A stretch of 64,000 nucleotides of DNA from Mucilaginibacter rivuli (GTDB taxonomy: Bacteria > Bacteroidota > Bacteroidia > Sphingobacteriales > Sphingobacteriaceae): positions 496,001 to 560,000 of the forward strand of contig NZ_JAHXPQ010000001.1 in the NCBI RefSeq assembly GCF_019391655.1, given 5' to 3'. How positions within the stretch are numbered: position 1 is the stretch's first letter; every line of letters starts with the position of its first letter. The translations under genes were made by a program, and so were the position numbers. The notes below the pieces were generated by a model. It was not told the origin of the DNA. It worked only from the letters and a program-made list of their open reading frames with translations, and made no database searches. This document shows, piece by piece, positions 18,875 through 30,304 of the stretch.

Positions 18875-20074
18875 TTAAAAATTTACTACCGACCAATATG
18901 CCTTTTTGGGCTGTAAGTTTTCATCGAACAGGAGCGGGTATGCTTTTTTTATGGTTCGGCTTACAGTTTCGGTAGCTGCTGCCCCGCCGGCTAATCCGCC
19001 ACCCCTGGCATCGAGCCAGCTATAGCGGTCGGATAGATTCCAGAAGGTAACACCGGTGATATTCTTTTTATATGCCCTGAAAACATCGAACATCTCTTTG
19101 TATCTGTCCGCCTGGCGCTGCGCCAATGCCGGTGTTAAACCCGAGTCGGCCTGTAGTTGTGGTTCACCGGGTGCAGGTCTTTTGCGCTCACGTACGGTCA
19201 TGTCCAATTCAGTTACCTGTACCTTTAAGCCAAGGGATGTGTATCTGTCTAATGCTTTGCGCAGCATATCGGGTGTAGGGGAGGTTAAATTCCAGTGCCC
19301 TTGCAGCCCTACTCCATTAATTGGAACTTTGGCGTCAATAAGGTTTTTTAATAATTTGCAGATCTTTTCGCGTTTTGATTCATTCTCGCTGTTATAATCG
19401 TTGTAATAGAGCGCCGCGCTAGGGTCGGCCGCATGGGCGTATTCAAATGCTTTGGCAATAAAATCTTCGCCGCATATCTGGTACCATAAAGAGTTACGCA
19501 TGTAATTGTTCGGGTTATCGTCAATAGCTTCATTAACCACATCCCAGGCATATATTTTGCCCTTATAATGGTTAACAACAGTAGTGATGTGGTTTTTTAA
19601 CCGGGCTAATAATACCTCTTTGCTTACCTTATTTCCCAGGCTGTCTTTAAACATCCACTGCGGTGCCTGGGCATGCCACAACAAATTATGACCCCTTATG
19701 CGGATGTGGTGCGCTATAGCAAAATCAACAATCGCATCTGCATTTTTCCAATTGTATTCATTTTCCCGTGGGTGTATCGGCGCCATTTTCATATCGTTCT
19801 CCGGGGTGATGCTATTAAATTCACGAATGATCAATTCTGATTGCGCTCCCTTTAATGCGGCTATGTTAACAGCCACGCCGATGGGGAAATAGCTTTTATA
19901 GTAATCCTTCAATCCCTTTTGGGAGGCAGTGTGTAACGGCATGTTAGGCTTGGGCTCCGGTTTGCCCCCCGTCCATTGGATACTACTAATGGCCATTGTA
20001 AACACCGCAATAATTACGGTATACTTTACCCTGTTTTGTAATAAGTTATTTATCAAGCTAGCCATATCAGACAT
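18875..20074 (-). CDS. GH10 endo-1,4-beta-xylanase
   Basis: A 399-residue GH10 enzyme. An N-terminal hydrophobic segment (about residues 18-33, YTVIIAVFTMAISS) acts as signal or membrane anchor; no lipobox Cys is present. The TIM barrel begins with YFPIGVAVNIAAL and carries the family landmarks FNSITPENDMK, RGHNLLWHAQAPQW, Glu182 in DVVNEAIDD (acid/base) and Glu289 in VTELDMT (nucleophile). It cuts the beta-1,4-xylan backbone, releasing aldouronic acids suited to GH67. It is the first gene of the minus-strand operon GH10-GH2-CE15 and is divergent from the triple LacI-HTH gene across a 283-nt region. Length is normal for a single-domain GH10 with signal. An in-frame Met three residues in (20065) is an equally possible start. 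Confidence 0.95.
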   Translation of the reverse strand: MSDMASLINNLLQNRVKYTVIIAVFTMAISSIQWTGGKPEPKPNMPLHTASQKGLKDYYKSYFPIGVAVNIAALKGAQSELIIREFNSITPENDMKMAPIHPRENEYNWKNADAIVDFAIAHHIRIRGHNLLWHAQAPQWMFKDSLGNKVSKEVLLARLKNHITTVVNHYKGKIYAWDVVNEAIDDNPNNYMRNSLWYQICGEDFIAKAFEYAHAADPSAALYYNDYNSENESKREKICKLLKNLIDAKVPINGVGLQGHWNLTSPTPDMLRKALDRYTSLGLKVQVTELDMTVRERKRPAPGEPQLQADSGLTPALAQRQADRYKEMFDVFRAYKKNITGVTFWNLSDRYSWLDARGGGLAGGAAATETVSRTIKKAYPLLFDENLQPKKAYWSVVNF

Positions 20075-20357
20075 AAAAGTTCATGTTGGTTTGTATGGGG
20101 GCAATTTCAATAAAAGTCATTATTTATAATGCTACGTATTAAGTTTTTAATATAACCAAATGTTCAATCAGTTCTATTAATAAGTCCCTTTAAATAAGAA
20201 ATAAATTATTTAGCATATAGCTAAGCTTTTGCTAACAGATAAATGCCGGCCTCAAAATAGTGAGTTTAACATTTATACTATAAAACTTGAAGATTTGACC
20301 CCCTTGAGCATAGTGTAAGTACCTAAATTTATTAATCGGGCATAAAACTAAATCCCG
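20075..20357. promoter_or_regulatory. Divergent intergenic region between GH10 xylanase and triple LacI-HTH gene
   Basis: A 283-nt AT-rich gap that must contain both divergent promoters. I found no convincing Bacteroidota -33/-7 pair; the closest on the plus strand is TTG (20304-20306) with TAAATTTA (20324-20331), spacing 17. A small cluster of GCTAA half-sites is described separately. Confidence 0.5.
20210..20235. promoter_or_regulatory. Cluster of TTAGC/GCTAA half-sites (possible operator)
   Basis: TTAGC (20210-20214) and GCTAA (20220-20224) form an inverted pair with 5-nt spacing, and another GCTAA follows directly at 20231-20235. It lies 123 nt before the triple LacI-HTH gene and 136 nt before the GH10 gene. 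Short AT-rich motifs can arise by chance, so operator status is tentative. Confidence 0.25.
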
Positions 20358-20963
20358 ATGGTAATAATAATGGCCTACAAAACTGTCACCATTAAACAAA
20401 TTGCAGATCAGCTGCAACTTACGCAAGGTACCATTAGCCGCGCCTTGAGAGATGACCCCAAAGTTAAACCGCAAACTAAGGTAAAAGTAAACAATATGGC
20501 CCGGCAACTTGGTTATGTTGTTTTGGAAAGAAATATTAACCCGGTACCCTTTATATCGCCAAAAGCAGGAAAATCAGGCGTTACCATTTATGATATTGCC
20601 GAGGAGCTTAATTTGTCGCCTTCTACAGTTAGCCGGGCCTTAAACGGGATAGGTAAGGTGAGTAAAACCACGGCAAAAAATGTGTTTGATGTTGCCATGT
20701 TTTTAGGGTATTCTGTAAATGATGGTGCAAGGGCCTTACGCTCATTAAAAGTTTCGTCCGGCCAGGCCAATACAAAAAAAATCACCATTTATGATATTGC
20801 GGATGAGTTAGGTATTTCGCCGTCAACTGTAAGCCGGGCCTTTATCAAAAACTCCGGTGTGGCAAAGCAAACCCAATTACGGGTATTAAATGCAGCCAAT
20901 AAAATGGGTTTTACACATCATGAAGGCGCACGTAAACTACGGGGCTGTAAAATAAAGGTATAG
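20358..20963 (+). CDS. Protein of three tandem LacI-type helix-turn-helix domains, no effector domain
   Basis: A 201-residue protein (197 if the ATG at 20370 is used). It consists almost wholly of three LacI-family DNA-binding domains: about residues 11-57 (TIKQIADQLQLTQGTISRAL), 75-130 (TIYDIAEELNLSPSTVSRAL) and 142-196 (TIYDIADELGISPSTVSRAF). Repeats 2 and 3 also keep a hinge-helix-like segment (GARALRS and GARKLRG), whereas repeat 1 does not. The periplasmic-binding-protein-like sugar-sensing domain of normal LacI regulators (~270 residues) is absent, and the frame ends cleanly with a stop, so this is not a visible frameshift. Repeats 2 and 3 share near-identical DNA (ACCATTTATGATATTGC), implying duplication. 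Divergent from the xylanase and tail-to-tail with an HTCS gene, it is probably a xylan-locus regulator; what signal it senses, if any, is unknown. Confidence 0.88.
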   Translation: MVIIMAYKTVTIKQIADQLQLTQGTISRALRDDPKVKPQTKVKVNNMARQLGYVVLERNINPVPFISPKAGKSGVTIYDIAEELNLSPSTVSRALNGIGKVSKTTAKNVFDVAMFLGYSVNDGARALRSLKVSSGQANTKKITIYDIADELGISPSTVSRAFIKNSGVAKQTQLRVLNAANKMGFTHHEGARKLRGCKIKV

Positions 20964-20972
20964 CTTATTGTT

Positions 20973-23900
20973 CTATAAACCATCTATCATATCATTCCCC
21001 AATCGCGATTTACTATCCTTGCGCTTTGCACTAATGTACTCTGATGGCAGCACGCCATACTTTGCTTTAAATAAGCGCGAAAAGTAGCTTGGCGTGCCAA
21101 AGCCCGTCATGTAGGCTATTTGGGCAACGTTATAATCGCTTTTCTCTAAAAACGTTGCTGCCCGGTCAAGTTTAATTGAACGTATGTATTCGATGGGGGT
21201 AAGGCCGGTAAGTTCGAGCAATTTATGATAAAGTGAACCTCTGCTCATACCAATGTGGCGGCTAAGTTCTTCTACAGATAATTCTGAGTCGTTTAGTTTT
21301 TCATCAATATACTTTACAACATTGTTTAATAGCCTGGCATCATTGGATTCTATTTTTATCTCTTTGCCAACCACCTCAATTTGTTTGGAATAGGTATCTT
21401 TTAGTGATCGTTTATAAAGTAGCAGGTTTTTTATCTTGGTATTTAAAATATCGAAATTAAAAGGTTTGGTGAGATAATCGTTCGCGCCTGATTCCAACCC
21501 TTTTATCTGGTCTTCTTCCGCGTTCATGGCCGTAAGTAATATTACCGGTATCTGGCTTGTTCTCTTATCATTTTTTATTTTCTGACTCAGTTCTATTCCA
21601 CCCATATAGGGCATGTTAATATCACTCACAATTAATTGCGGGTGGCTTGCCAATGCCTTTTGCCAACCTTCTTTTCCGTTTGAAGCCTCTATAATATGAT
21701 AGAATGATTGTAAGCTATCTTTAAGGTGAAACCTAAACTCTTCGTTATCTTCAACCAGCAATATGGTAGCTACTTTAAGGTCTTGCGGGGTGGGTATATT
21801 GTCAACCAATTCATCCTGAATTGAAGGGCTTTCGTCAGTATCGGTTACCTGGTCAATCGTGAAATTATCAGATCTCACTACGGGCAGTGTCAGGTAAAAG
21901 GTAGTGCCCTCGGTAACCTCACTTTTAACAGTAATTTCGCCACCATGCAACAGCACAAATTCTTTAACGATAGAAAGGCCGATACCACTGCCTTGATTTA
22001 AAATAGTGCTGCCCGATGAATTCATAAAGAAGCGGTCGAATATGCGGTTCTGGATGTCACCTGGTATCCCGATACCCGTATCAGAAACGGTGAGGCAGAA
22101 CGTTGACATTTGTTGAATTTCATCATCTATTATCGACATTCGTACACTGATCAGGCCACCTTCTTCCGTAAATTTAAAAGCATTGGAAAGTAGATTGAAA
22201 ACAATGCGTTCCATCTTATCAGGATCAAAGCTGGTTGGCAAAGTATCAATAGTGCTTTCCACCAGTAATGATATTTTTTTCCTGTCGGATAGGTCCTGGA
22301 ACGATTCAGCAGCTTCTTTGATAAAGGCCACAAGGTCGGCCTGCGAAAGATTGAGTTTTAATTCCTGCTCTTCCATTTTTCGGAAATCGAGCAATTGATT
22401 AACGAGGTTAAGCAATCTGCGGGCATTTCGCCGTATCATTTTAACCTGGTTGCCAATGGCAGGGTCTTTAGGTAGGGAAAGTAATTTATCAGCAGGTGCC
22501 AGTATTAAAGAAATAGGCGTTCTGAACTCGTGACTCAAATTGGTAAGGAACTTTATCTTCTGCAGGTCCAATTCATGTATCCTTTCTGCTTCCTGCCGTT
22601 GTTGTTTTACCAGTTGCTGAGCGTTTATCTTTTCCTGCTCCAGTTCAAGCTGGTTCTTTATTTTTTGTATGCCACGTTGTCTAACATAAAAAAGCAGGCT
22701 GGCTGCTAAAATAAAATAGCATATATAGGCATATACGGTACGCCATAACGGTGGTGCAACGTGCACATTTATGGTTGTTACCTTATTATTCCAAACGCCA
22801 TCGTTGTTACTGGCCCGCACTTCAAAAACATAATCTCCCGGATCAATATTGGTATAGTATGCTGTTTTTTCCTGGTTTACATAATTCCAATCACGATCAA
22901 AGCCCTTAAGTTTATAGGAGTAATGGTTTTGTTGAGGGGCAGTGTAATTAAGTGCCACGTAGTTAATAGAAAAGTTTTGTCCATACGGCAAATGAATATC
23001 TGTGGCCGAACTTATTTGCTGATCGATAGGAGCATTTGGGCCGGGTATTACAGTGTTGTTTGATACTTTTAATTCGGTAAGTAATATAGGTGGCATAAAA
23101 TTACTTGTCGGTAAAGTTTCGGGCGCAAAGTAGTTGAAGCCATCCTGTCCGCCGAAAAACAGTTCACCACCTGATGTTCTTATTCCCGAACCAAGTATAA
23201 AAGGGCTATCCTGTACACCATTAGGGCGGCTAAAGTTTTTGATCTTTTTAGTTGCCGGATCAATGCTACTGATGCCTTTATCGGTACTTATCCATATTAT
23301 GCCCCGTGTATCCTGCAGTATTTTGTACACAATACCATTTGATAAGCCATTGGTTTCATTGAACTGCGTAAACCGGTTACTTTTTTTATCAAATAAATTT
23401 AAGCCTCCATTGTTGGTACCCGCCCAAATATTGTCAGCCCTGTCATGATAAATGCAAAGTACGCCATCATCAGACAGGTTACTGTTTGCTTTATTGTAAA
23501 CTTTAAAAGTTTGGGTTGATGGGTGTAAAACAGCTATACCTGTACCTACCGATCCCAGCCAAATATCGCCGGCATCATCTTCGGCCATAGTCCGCATAAA
23601 TCCGTTTAATGGCAGGGGCACAGTGCTCTTACTATTATACCTGGAAAAAGTTTGAGTTTTAGGATCAAATACATCAACGCCGCGCCCGTTGGTGCCAAGC
23701 CACATTAAACCATGCTTGTCTTTCTTAATAAAGAAAATATCATTTTGACTAAGGTCGTGGTTTGTTGGGCCGGCTAAGTATTGTTTATACTGTTTTGTGA
23801 TCGGATCGTAAACAAACAAACCGTTCTGGAAGGTGCCTATCCATAATTTATTATTCAAATCAAAATCCATTGCCTGTATAGGCAATGAATTATCTGAGTT

Positions 23901-25130
23901 GGTCACTTTACTTTTTATTGTACAACGTTCAAACAAACCTGTATTACGGTCAAATAAATGCAGGCCTCCGCCATCAGTACCTACAAATATTTTATCGCTG
24001 GTGTATTCAGCAAATGAGGTAACAGCCGGTGAGGCAAGGCCCTGAGGATCGAACGGGCTACTGCGCTTGAGGTTGAAAAGAGCCAGGTTGGGGTCGTATT
24101 TATTAACGCCACCCTGGTAGGTACCAAACCATATAATACCTCTTTGTGCCAGGTAAATGCTTCTTACTGATTTATGGGTAAGACTGAATGATTTACGGCG
24201 ATTTGGCCTGGCGTTCAACGAGGTTTGATTTGAGGGGTCGAAAACGCTTATTCCGTCTTCTGTACCTATCCATACTTTTCCTTCAGCATCAACAATAGCC
24301 GAGTAGACCACATCATTAGTAATTGATGAAGGCTGCTGCTCTGAGTGGCGGAATGTTCTGAACTCCTTTTCGTTGGGCAGCAACATACTAAGGCCCTTAT
24401 CCGTTCCAAAAAATAAGCGCCCCTGTTTATCCTGTGTAATTGCTTTAATGTTATTACCGCCTATACTCGCAGTATCAGATGGCTTTGGGGTAAAGCTGAT
24501 GCTTTTTTTTGTTTTTTCGTCAAACAGCAGTACGCCACTGCTCGTACCCATCCACATGCGGTGTTTGTTATCTTCAAAAAGAGATAATGCTGCCAAAACC
24601 TCATCGGAATTGTTTAGCAAATGTGTAATATCAATAAATTCTACTTTTCCGCTAACCGGGTCAATAATGCTGAAACCGTTATAACTACCTGCCCATATTT
24701 TACCGGTATGGTCTTCGCACAAAGAGCGAACGCTCCATATGTTTCTTTTTCCGTTTGCTTTGTAGGTAATAAACGTATTATGCCGGCCGTCGTAATACGC
24801 AAGCCCGCTGCCCGAAGTACCTACCCATAACCTACCCGAATGATCTTCTAAAAGTGAAATGACCTCGTTTGCCGGAATGCTGTTATTATCACGTTCAATA
24901 TGGGTATAAACGGTAACGTTTGTACCATCAAATTTATTTAAGCCATCGCTTGTCCCAAACCACAGCAAGCCGTTATGATCTTGCAAAATAACGTTAATGG
25001 TATTTGATGAGAGCCCGTTTTTTGTGGTTAATGATGTGAAGTTAAAGTCTTTTTGCGCAAAAACATGTTGAAGGCCCAAACACAGCGATACAATAAGTAA
25101 ACAGCAACGTATAGTAACTTTGTTAACCAT
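20973..25130 (-). CDS. Hybrid two-component system (HTCS) sensor/regulator, probably for the xylan locus
   Basis: A 1385-residue one-protein signalling system. Order: signal peptide (ending near VFAQ, ~25), two-propeller periplasmic sensor with many reg_prop repeats of the type GLLWFGTSDGLNKFDG (about 30-690), Y_Y_Y domain (about 725-790), membrane helix (about 795-815), HisKA with phospho-acceptor His867 (NLSHEFRTP), HATPase (about 965-1080, DTGIGIPGD and GSGIGLSIVKEF), receiver with Asp1170 (IVSDINMP), and a C-terminal AraC-type HTH (about 1275-1370, ending TGFGTPSYFSRLFKAKYG). HTCS proteins bind a specific oligosaccharide in the periplasm and activate the adjacent polysaccharide locus. Its stop lies 9 nt from that of the triple-HTH gene (convergent). 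Control of the neighbouring xylan genes is inferred from proximity. Confidence 0.95.
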   Translation of the reverse strand: MVNKVTIRCCLLIVSLCLGLQHVFAQKDFNFTSLTTKNGLSSNTINVILQDHNGLLWFGTSDGLNKFDGTNVTVYTHIERDNNSIPANEVISLLEDHSGRLWVGTSGSGLAYYDGRHNTFITYKANGKRNIWSVRSLCEDHTGKIWAGSYNGFSIIDPVSGKVEFIDITHLLNNSDEVLAALSLFEDNKHRMWMGTSSGVLLFDEKTKKSISFTPKPSDTASIGGNNIKAITQDKQGRLFFGTDKGLSMLLPNEKEFRTFRHSEQQPSSITNDVVYSAIVDAEGKVWIGTEDGISVFDPSNQTSLNARPNRRKSFSLTHKSVRSIYLAQRGIIWFGTYQGGVNKYDPNLALFNLKRSSPFDPQGLASPAVTSFAEYTSDKIFVGTDGGGLHLFDRNTGLFERCTIKSKVTNSDNSLPIQAMDFDLNNKLWIGTFQNGLFVYDPITKQYKQYLAGPTNHDLSQNDIFFIKKDKHGLMWLGTNGRGVDVFDPKTQTFSRYNSKSTVPLPLNGFMRTMAEDDAGDIWLGSVGTGIAVLHPSTQTFKVYNKANSNLSDDGVLCIYHDRADNIWAGTNNGGLNLFDKKSNRFTQFNETNGLSNGIVYKILQDTRGIIWISTDKGISSIDPATKKIKNFSRPNGVQDSPFILGSGIRTSGGELFFGGQDGFNYFAPETLPTSNFMPPILLTELKVSNNTVIPGPNAPIDQQISSATDIHLPYGQNFSINYVALNYTAPQQNHYSYKLKGFDRDWNYVNQEKTAYYTNIDPGDYVFEVRASNNDGVWNNKVTTINVHVAPPLWRTVYAYICYFILAASLLFYVRQRGIQKIKNQLELEQEKINAQQLVKQQRQEAERIHELDLQKIKFLTNLSHEFRTPISLILAPADKLLSLPKDPAIGNQVKMIRRNARRLLNLVNQLLDFRKMEEQELKLNLSQADLVAFIKEAAESFQDLSDRKKISLLVESTIDTLPTSFDPDKMERIVFNLLSNAFKFTEEGGLISVRMSIIDDEIQQMSTFCLTVSDTGIGIPGDIQNRIFDRFFMNSSGSTILNQGSGIGLSIVKEFVLLHGGEITVKSEVTEGTTFYLTLPVVRSDNFTIDQVTDTDESPSIQDELVDNIPTPQDLKVATILLVEDNEEFRFHLKDSLQSFYHIIEASNGKEGWQKALASHPQLIVSDINMPYMGGIELSQKIKNDKRTSQIPVILLTAMNAEEDQIKGLESGANDYLTKPFNFDILNTKIKNLLLYKRSLKDTYSKQIEVVGKEIKIESNDARLLNNVVKYIDEKLNDSELSVEELSRHIGMSRGSLYHKLLELTGLTPIEYIRSIKLDRAATFLEKSDYNVAQIAYMTGFGTPSYFSRLFKAKYGVLPSEYISAKRKDSKSRLGNDMIDGL

Positions 25131-27763
<2,633 letters not shown>

Positions 27764-27781
27764 TCTTGTTTAATTAAGAAT

Positions 27782-27818
27782 AAAAAAAAGACGGCTTGGA
27801 AACGAGCCGTCTTTTTTT
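27782..27818. terminator. Bidirectional intrinsic terminator between katG and the FAD oxidase gene
   Basis: Stem AGACGGCT (27789-27796) / AGCCGTCT (27805-27812) with an 8-nt loop, preceded by a run of eight A and followed by a run of T (27812-27818), so it can end transcription from both convergent genes. Confidence 0.92.
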
Positions 27819-27844
27819 ATGAATAAGCTATAACAAAACAGTAG

Positions 27845-28984
27845 TTAACCGGCAATTAAGCCTGACTGATTTTGATATATTATTTCTTCGGTAAGGCCAA
27901 AAGATAGTGTCATACCGGCACCGCCTAAAGCATTTATAATAGTCACACCGGGTTCGGGCCAGGTAATAAACTCTGTTTCCCCATTGGTCATTTTAGGGTA
28001 TATTCCGTTCCAGCTTTGTACCAGTTGCCAGTTTTTAAAATCGGCAAAAGTTTTCAGGTAGTCAGTTATCATTTTATTGATAAAGGTTTTGTCAAACGGG
28101 TCGTGCACCAGGCCATATTCATGCGAGTCGCCAATGGTCAATTCGCCGCTACCGTTTTGCGATACCATTACGTGGATACCCCAATCCAGGTAATCGCCAT
28201 ACTGCTGCTTGTAGCGCTCTTTTAATTTGTTTAATGATGGCGCCGGTTTAAACCCTGCATAATGTATCATGGATAAGCCGCCGCATAATGATGGGCCTAT
28301 ACGCCAGCCATTAGGCTGCGTGGCCAACCGCATCATCTGTAGTTTACATTTGGTTATCCCGCTTTCAGAAAAGATATCGGGGTAGAGCGTTTCAAAATCG
28401 GCACCGCTGCACACGTAAATCTCATCGGCCTGCCATTGTTTATTGCCCGAACTTACTGATGGGTGTTGTACCCCGGTAATAGCGGTGTTCCAATAAAATA
28501 CAACACCGTATTTTTGCTGCAGGTAAGCTGCTACTTGCCCTATGGCATCACGGGCTTCAACAATCATTTCATCGGCACTCCAAAGTGAGCCTTTAAGGTC
28601 ATTACTATTAACCGCGCCCGATTTTTTTAATGTTTCGGCGGGCGTTAACAATGCGCAGGGTCGGTCGCTGTTTAAAGTGGCATATTCTTCCATCACCTGT
28701 AGTTCATCATCATGGTAGGCAAGGTGCACCGAGCCAACTTCATCGTGCCATATACCGGCTTCCGTGCAAATCTCTTTCCAAATGGAGCGCGATAGCATTG
28801 CCCTGTTATACATTTTACCTTCAGGCTGCCCTATGGGCCATATCATACCAAAATTGCGAATAGATGCTCCAACCGCACGTTCATTACGCTCAAAAACGGT
28901 AACCTTATAGCCCCTTATAGCTAATGCCCTTGCTGTAGCCAGGCCAACAATGCCCGCGCCAATTACTATGGCTGTTTTTTTCAT
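27845..28984 (-). CDS. FAD-dependent amine oxidase, phosphonate-associated (TIGR03364-like)
   Basis: A 379-residue DAO-family flavoprotein. The N-terminal Rossmann motif is intact (VIGAGIVGLATARAL, Gly9-x-Gly11-x-x-Gly14, with Glu32 ending the second strand for FAD ribose). SIRNFGMIWPIGQPEG and the C-terminal NALGGAGMTLSFGLTEEI complete the fold. No signal peptide, so cytoplasmic. This type is recurrently encoded beside PhnX-like HAD hydrolases and has been proposed to deaminate 2-aminoethylphosphonate-like compounds oxidatively. Here it overlaps the membrane-transporter gene by 4 nt (ATGA) and the PhnX-like gene lies directly beyond, giving translational coupling of three genes. Amine oxidation to an aldehyde with hydrogen peroxide and ammonia release is the expected chemistry. 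The exact substrate is unknown. Confidence 0.82.
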   Translation of the reverse strand: MKKTAIVIGAGIVGLATARALAIRGYKVTVFERNERAVGASIRNFGMIWPIGQPEGKMYNRAMLSRSIWKEICTEAGIWHDEVGSVHLAYHDDELQVMEEYATLNSDRPCALLTPAETLKKSGAVNSNDLKGSLWSADEMIVEARDAIGQVAAYLQQKYGVVFYWNTAITGVQHPSVSSGNKQWQADEIYVCSGADFETLYPDIFSESGITKCKLQMMRLATQPNGWRIGPSLCGGLSMIHYAGFKPAPSLNKLKERYKQQYGDYLDWGIHVMVSQNGSGELTIGDSHEYGLVHDPFDKTFINKMITDYLKTFADFKNWQLVQSWNGIYPKMTNGETEFITWPEPGVTIINALGGAGMTLSFGLTEEIIYQNQSGLIAG

Positions 28985-30303
28985 ACGGTTTGAATATTTA
29001 GCGTGCTTGTATCAGTGCCGGGTGCATTGTGCTGTTTGCGCGAAGTTTGGAGGAAATAAATGAGTGATAATACTGCGCAAACGCCTCCAATACCCCCCGC
29101 TATTAAAACGGCATCTTTAAAAAATATGGCCCAGCTTACATTAGGCCGGCCAAACTCTTTTACCATCAATATGCTCACACTTGCCAGGTAACCCAGCGAA
29201 TCTGAAACATACATCAGGAAACCAACATTGCTGCGGTAGTTAAAAGAAGCGATCATCCGCTCAAAAAAGATAGCGTTGTAGGGCACATATCCTAAATATA
29301 AACCAAGCCCTGTTATGGTCATCCATACCATTGGGCTTATCATACCAAGGGTGAATAGCAATGTACAGGCGCTGATAAGGAAACAGCCTGTTATGATCAT
29401 CAGGTGGATCATGCTGAAAGCTCTCAGATTTTTTTTCACGAGGATAAGCAAACTCATGGCAACCAGCACAATAAGCGAGATCATCGTATCTATTTTAGCA
29501 TAGATGGAATTATCTTTTATACCTAAGCCCGCCCATATCTCAACTTCAAAATTATCGCGCACATCGCGCATTACGGTAAGCAGTACGTAAATAACTATGG
29601 TTAATAAAATACCGGGTAAAAAACGTATTAAAAAGCTCTTGCGTTCGGCGGCATCCATTGGTGATCTTTTAGTGCGCAGCTTTACATCTTCGGCAGTGGG
29701 TGGTGGCATTAACTCCAAACAAAAAACAAAAAATACAAGCGGTATAACAAACAGCGCGCCGGTTATAAAGGGCATCCAATACTCATTGATGCTGGGGTTA
29801 CCTACTAAAGTGCGGCCAATTGTTTTGATAAACCCTGATGCGAAAATAAGGCTGATGGATAATACCGCGGCCATAAACTCGGTTGATTTGCGGCCTTCGA
29901 GATAGCTAAAAACCAAGCCCCATATCATACCAAGTGGGAAACCATTTAGCAGCAGGCAAACTATGTTGTACGGCGCGGGTATAACGGCAAACAGTAATAA
30001 TGCAAGCCAGCCAAAGCCTATCAGGCCGATAATATAGATGGCCCTGCGGCTTTCTTTTAATTCGGATATGAATTTTATACCGTAAAATTTACTTATGGTA
30101 TAGCCTATTACCTGTGCAATAACAAGCCATACCTTATAATCGATATGGAAATATTGCTGACCAATAAAAGTGCCCGCCGAGAACGCTTTACGAAATGCGT
30201 ACATAGAAGTATAAGCGCCAAAGGCGGCTATTGCAGCCATAACAGATACTATCCCGTAAGGCCATTTGGCAACCTTTGCGCGCAGGTTTTCGGTGATCGT
30301 CAT
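28981..30303 (-). CDS. MFS-type membrane transporter (DUF5690-like), putative phosphonate permease
   Basis: A 440-residue polytopic membrane protein with about 12 hydrophobic segments (for example YGIVSVMAAIAAFGAYTSMYAF near the N-terminus, LLLFAVIPAPYNIVCLLL, ILLTIVIYVLLTV). It resembles the MFS-like DUF5690 group of Bacteroidota. The start at 30303 is chosen over an in-frame ATG at 30330 because it lies 1 nt after the stop of the upstream gene and 5 nt after an AAAAGGA Shine-Dalgarno; the longer form would overlap that gene. It shares a 4-nt overlap with the FAD oxidase gene. Placement inside a putative aminophosphonate operon makes it the candidate importer of the organophosphonate; this is inference, since no transport data can be read from the sequence. 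Confidence 0.8.
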   Translation of the reverse strand: MTITENLRAKVAKWPYGIVSVMAAIAAFGAYTSMYAFRKAFSAGTFIGQQYFHIDYKVWLVIAQVIGYTISKFYGIKFISELKESRRAIYIIGLIGFGWLALLLFAVIPAPYNIVCLLLNGFPLGMIWGLVFSYLEGRKSTEFMAAVLSISLIFASGFIKTIGRTLVGNPSINEYWMPFITGALFVIPLVFFVFCLELMPPPTAEDVKLRTKRSPMDAAERKSFLIRFLPGILLTIVIYVLLTVMRDVRDNFEVEIWAGLGIKDNSIYAKIDTMISLIVLVAMSLLILVKKNLRAFSMIHLMIITGCFLISACTLLFTLGMISPMVWMTITGLGLYLGYVPYNAIFFERMIASFNYRSNVGFLMYVSDSLGYLASVSILMVKEFGRPNVSWAIFFKDAVLIAGGIGGVCAVLSLIYFLQTSRKQHNAPGTDTSTLNIQTV

Positions 30304-30304
30304 A

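Noticed and set aside
20358..20963. Triple-HTH gene as a broken LacI regulator (pseudogene)
   Set aside because: Its frame is intact with three complete HTH units and a clean stop, and only 9 nt separate it from the next gene's end, leaving no room for a lost sensor domain on this strand.
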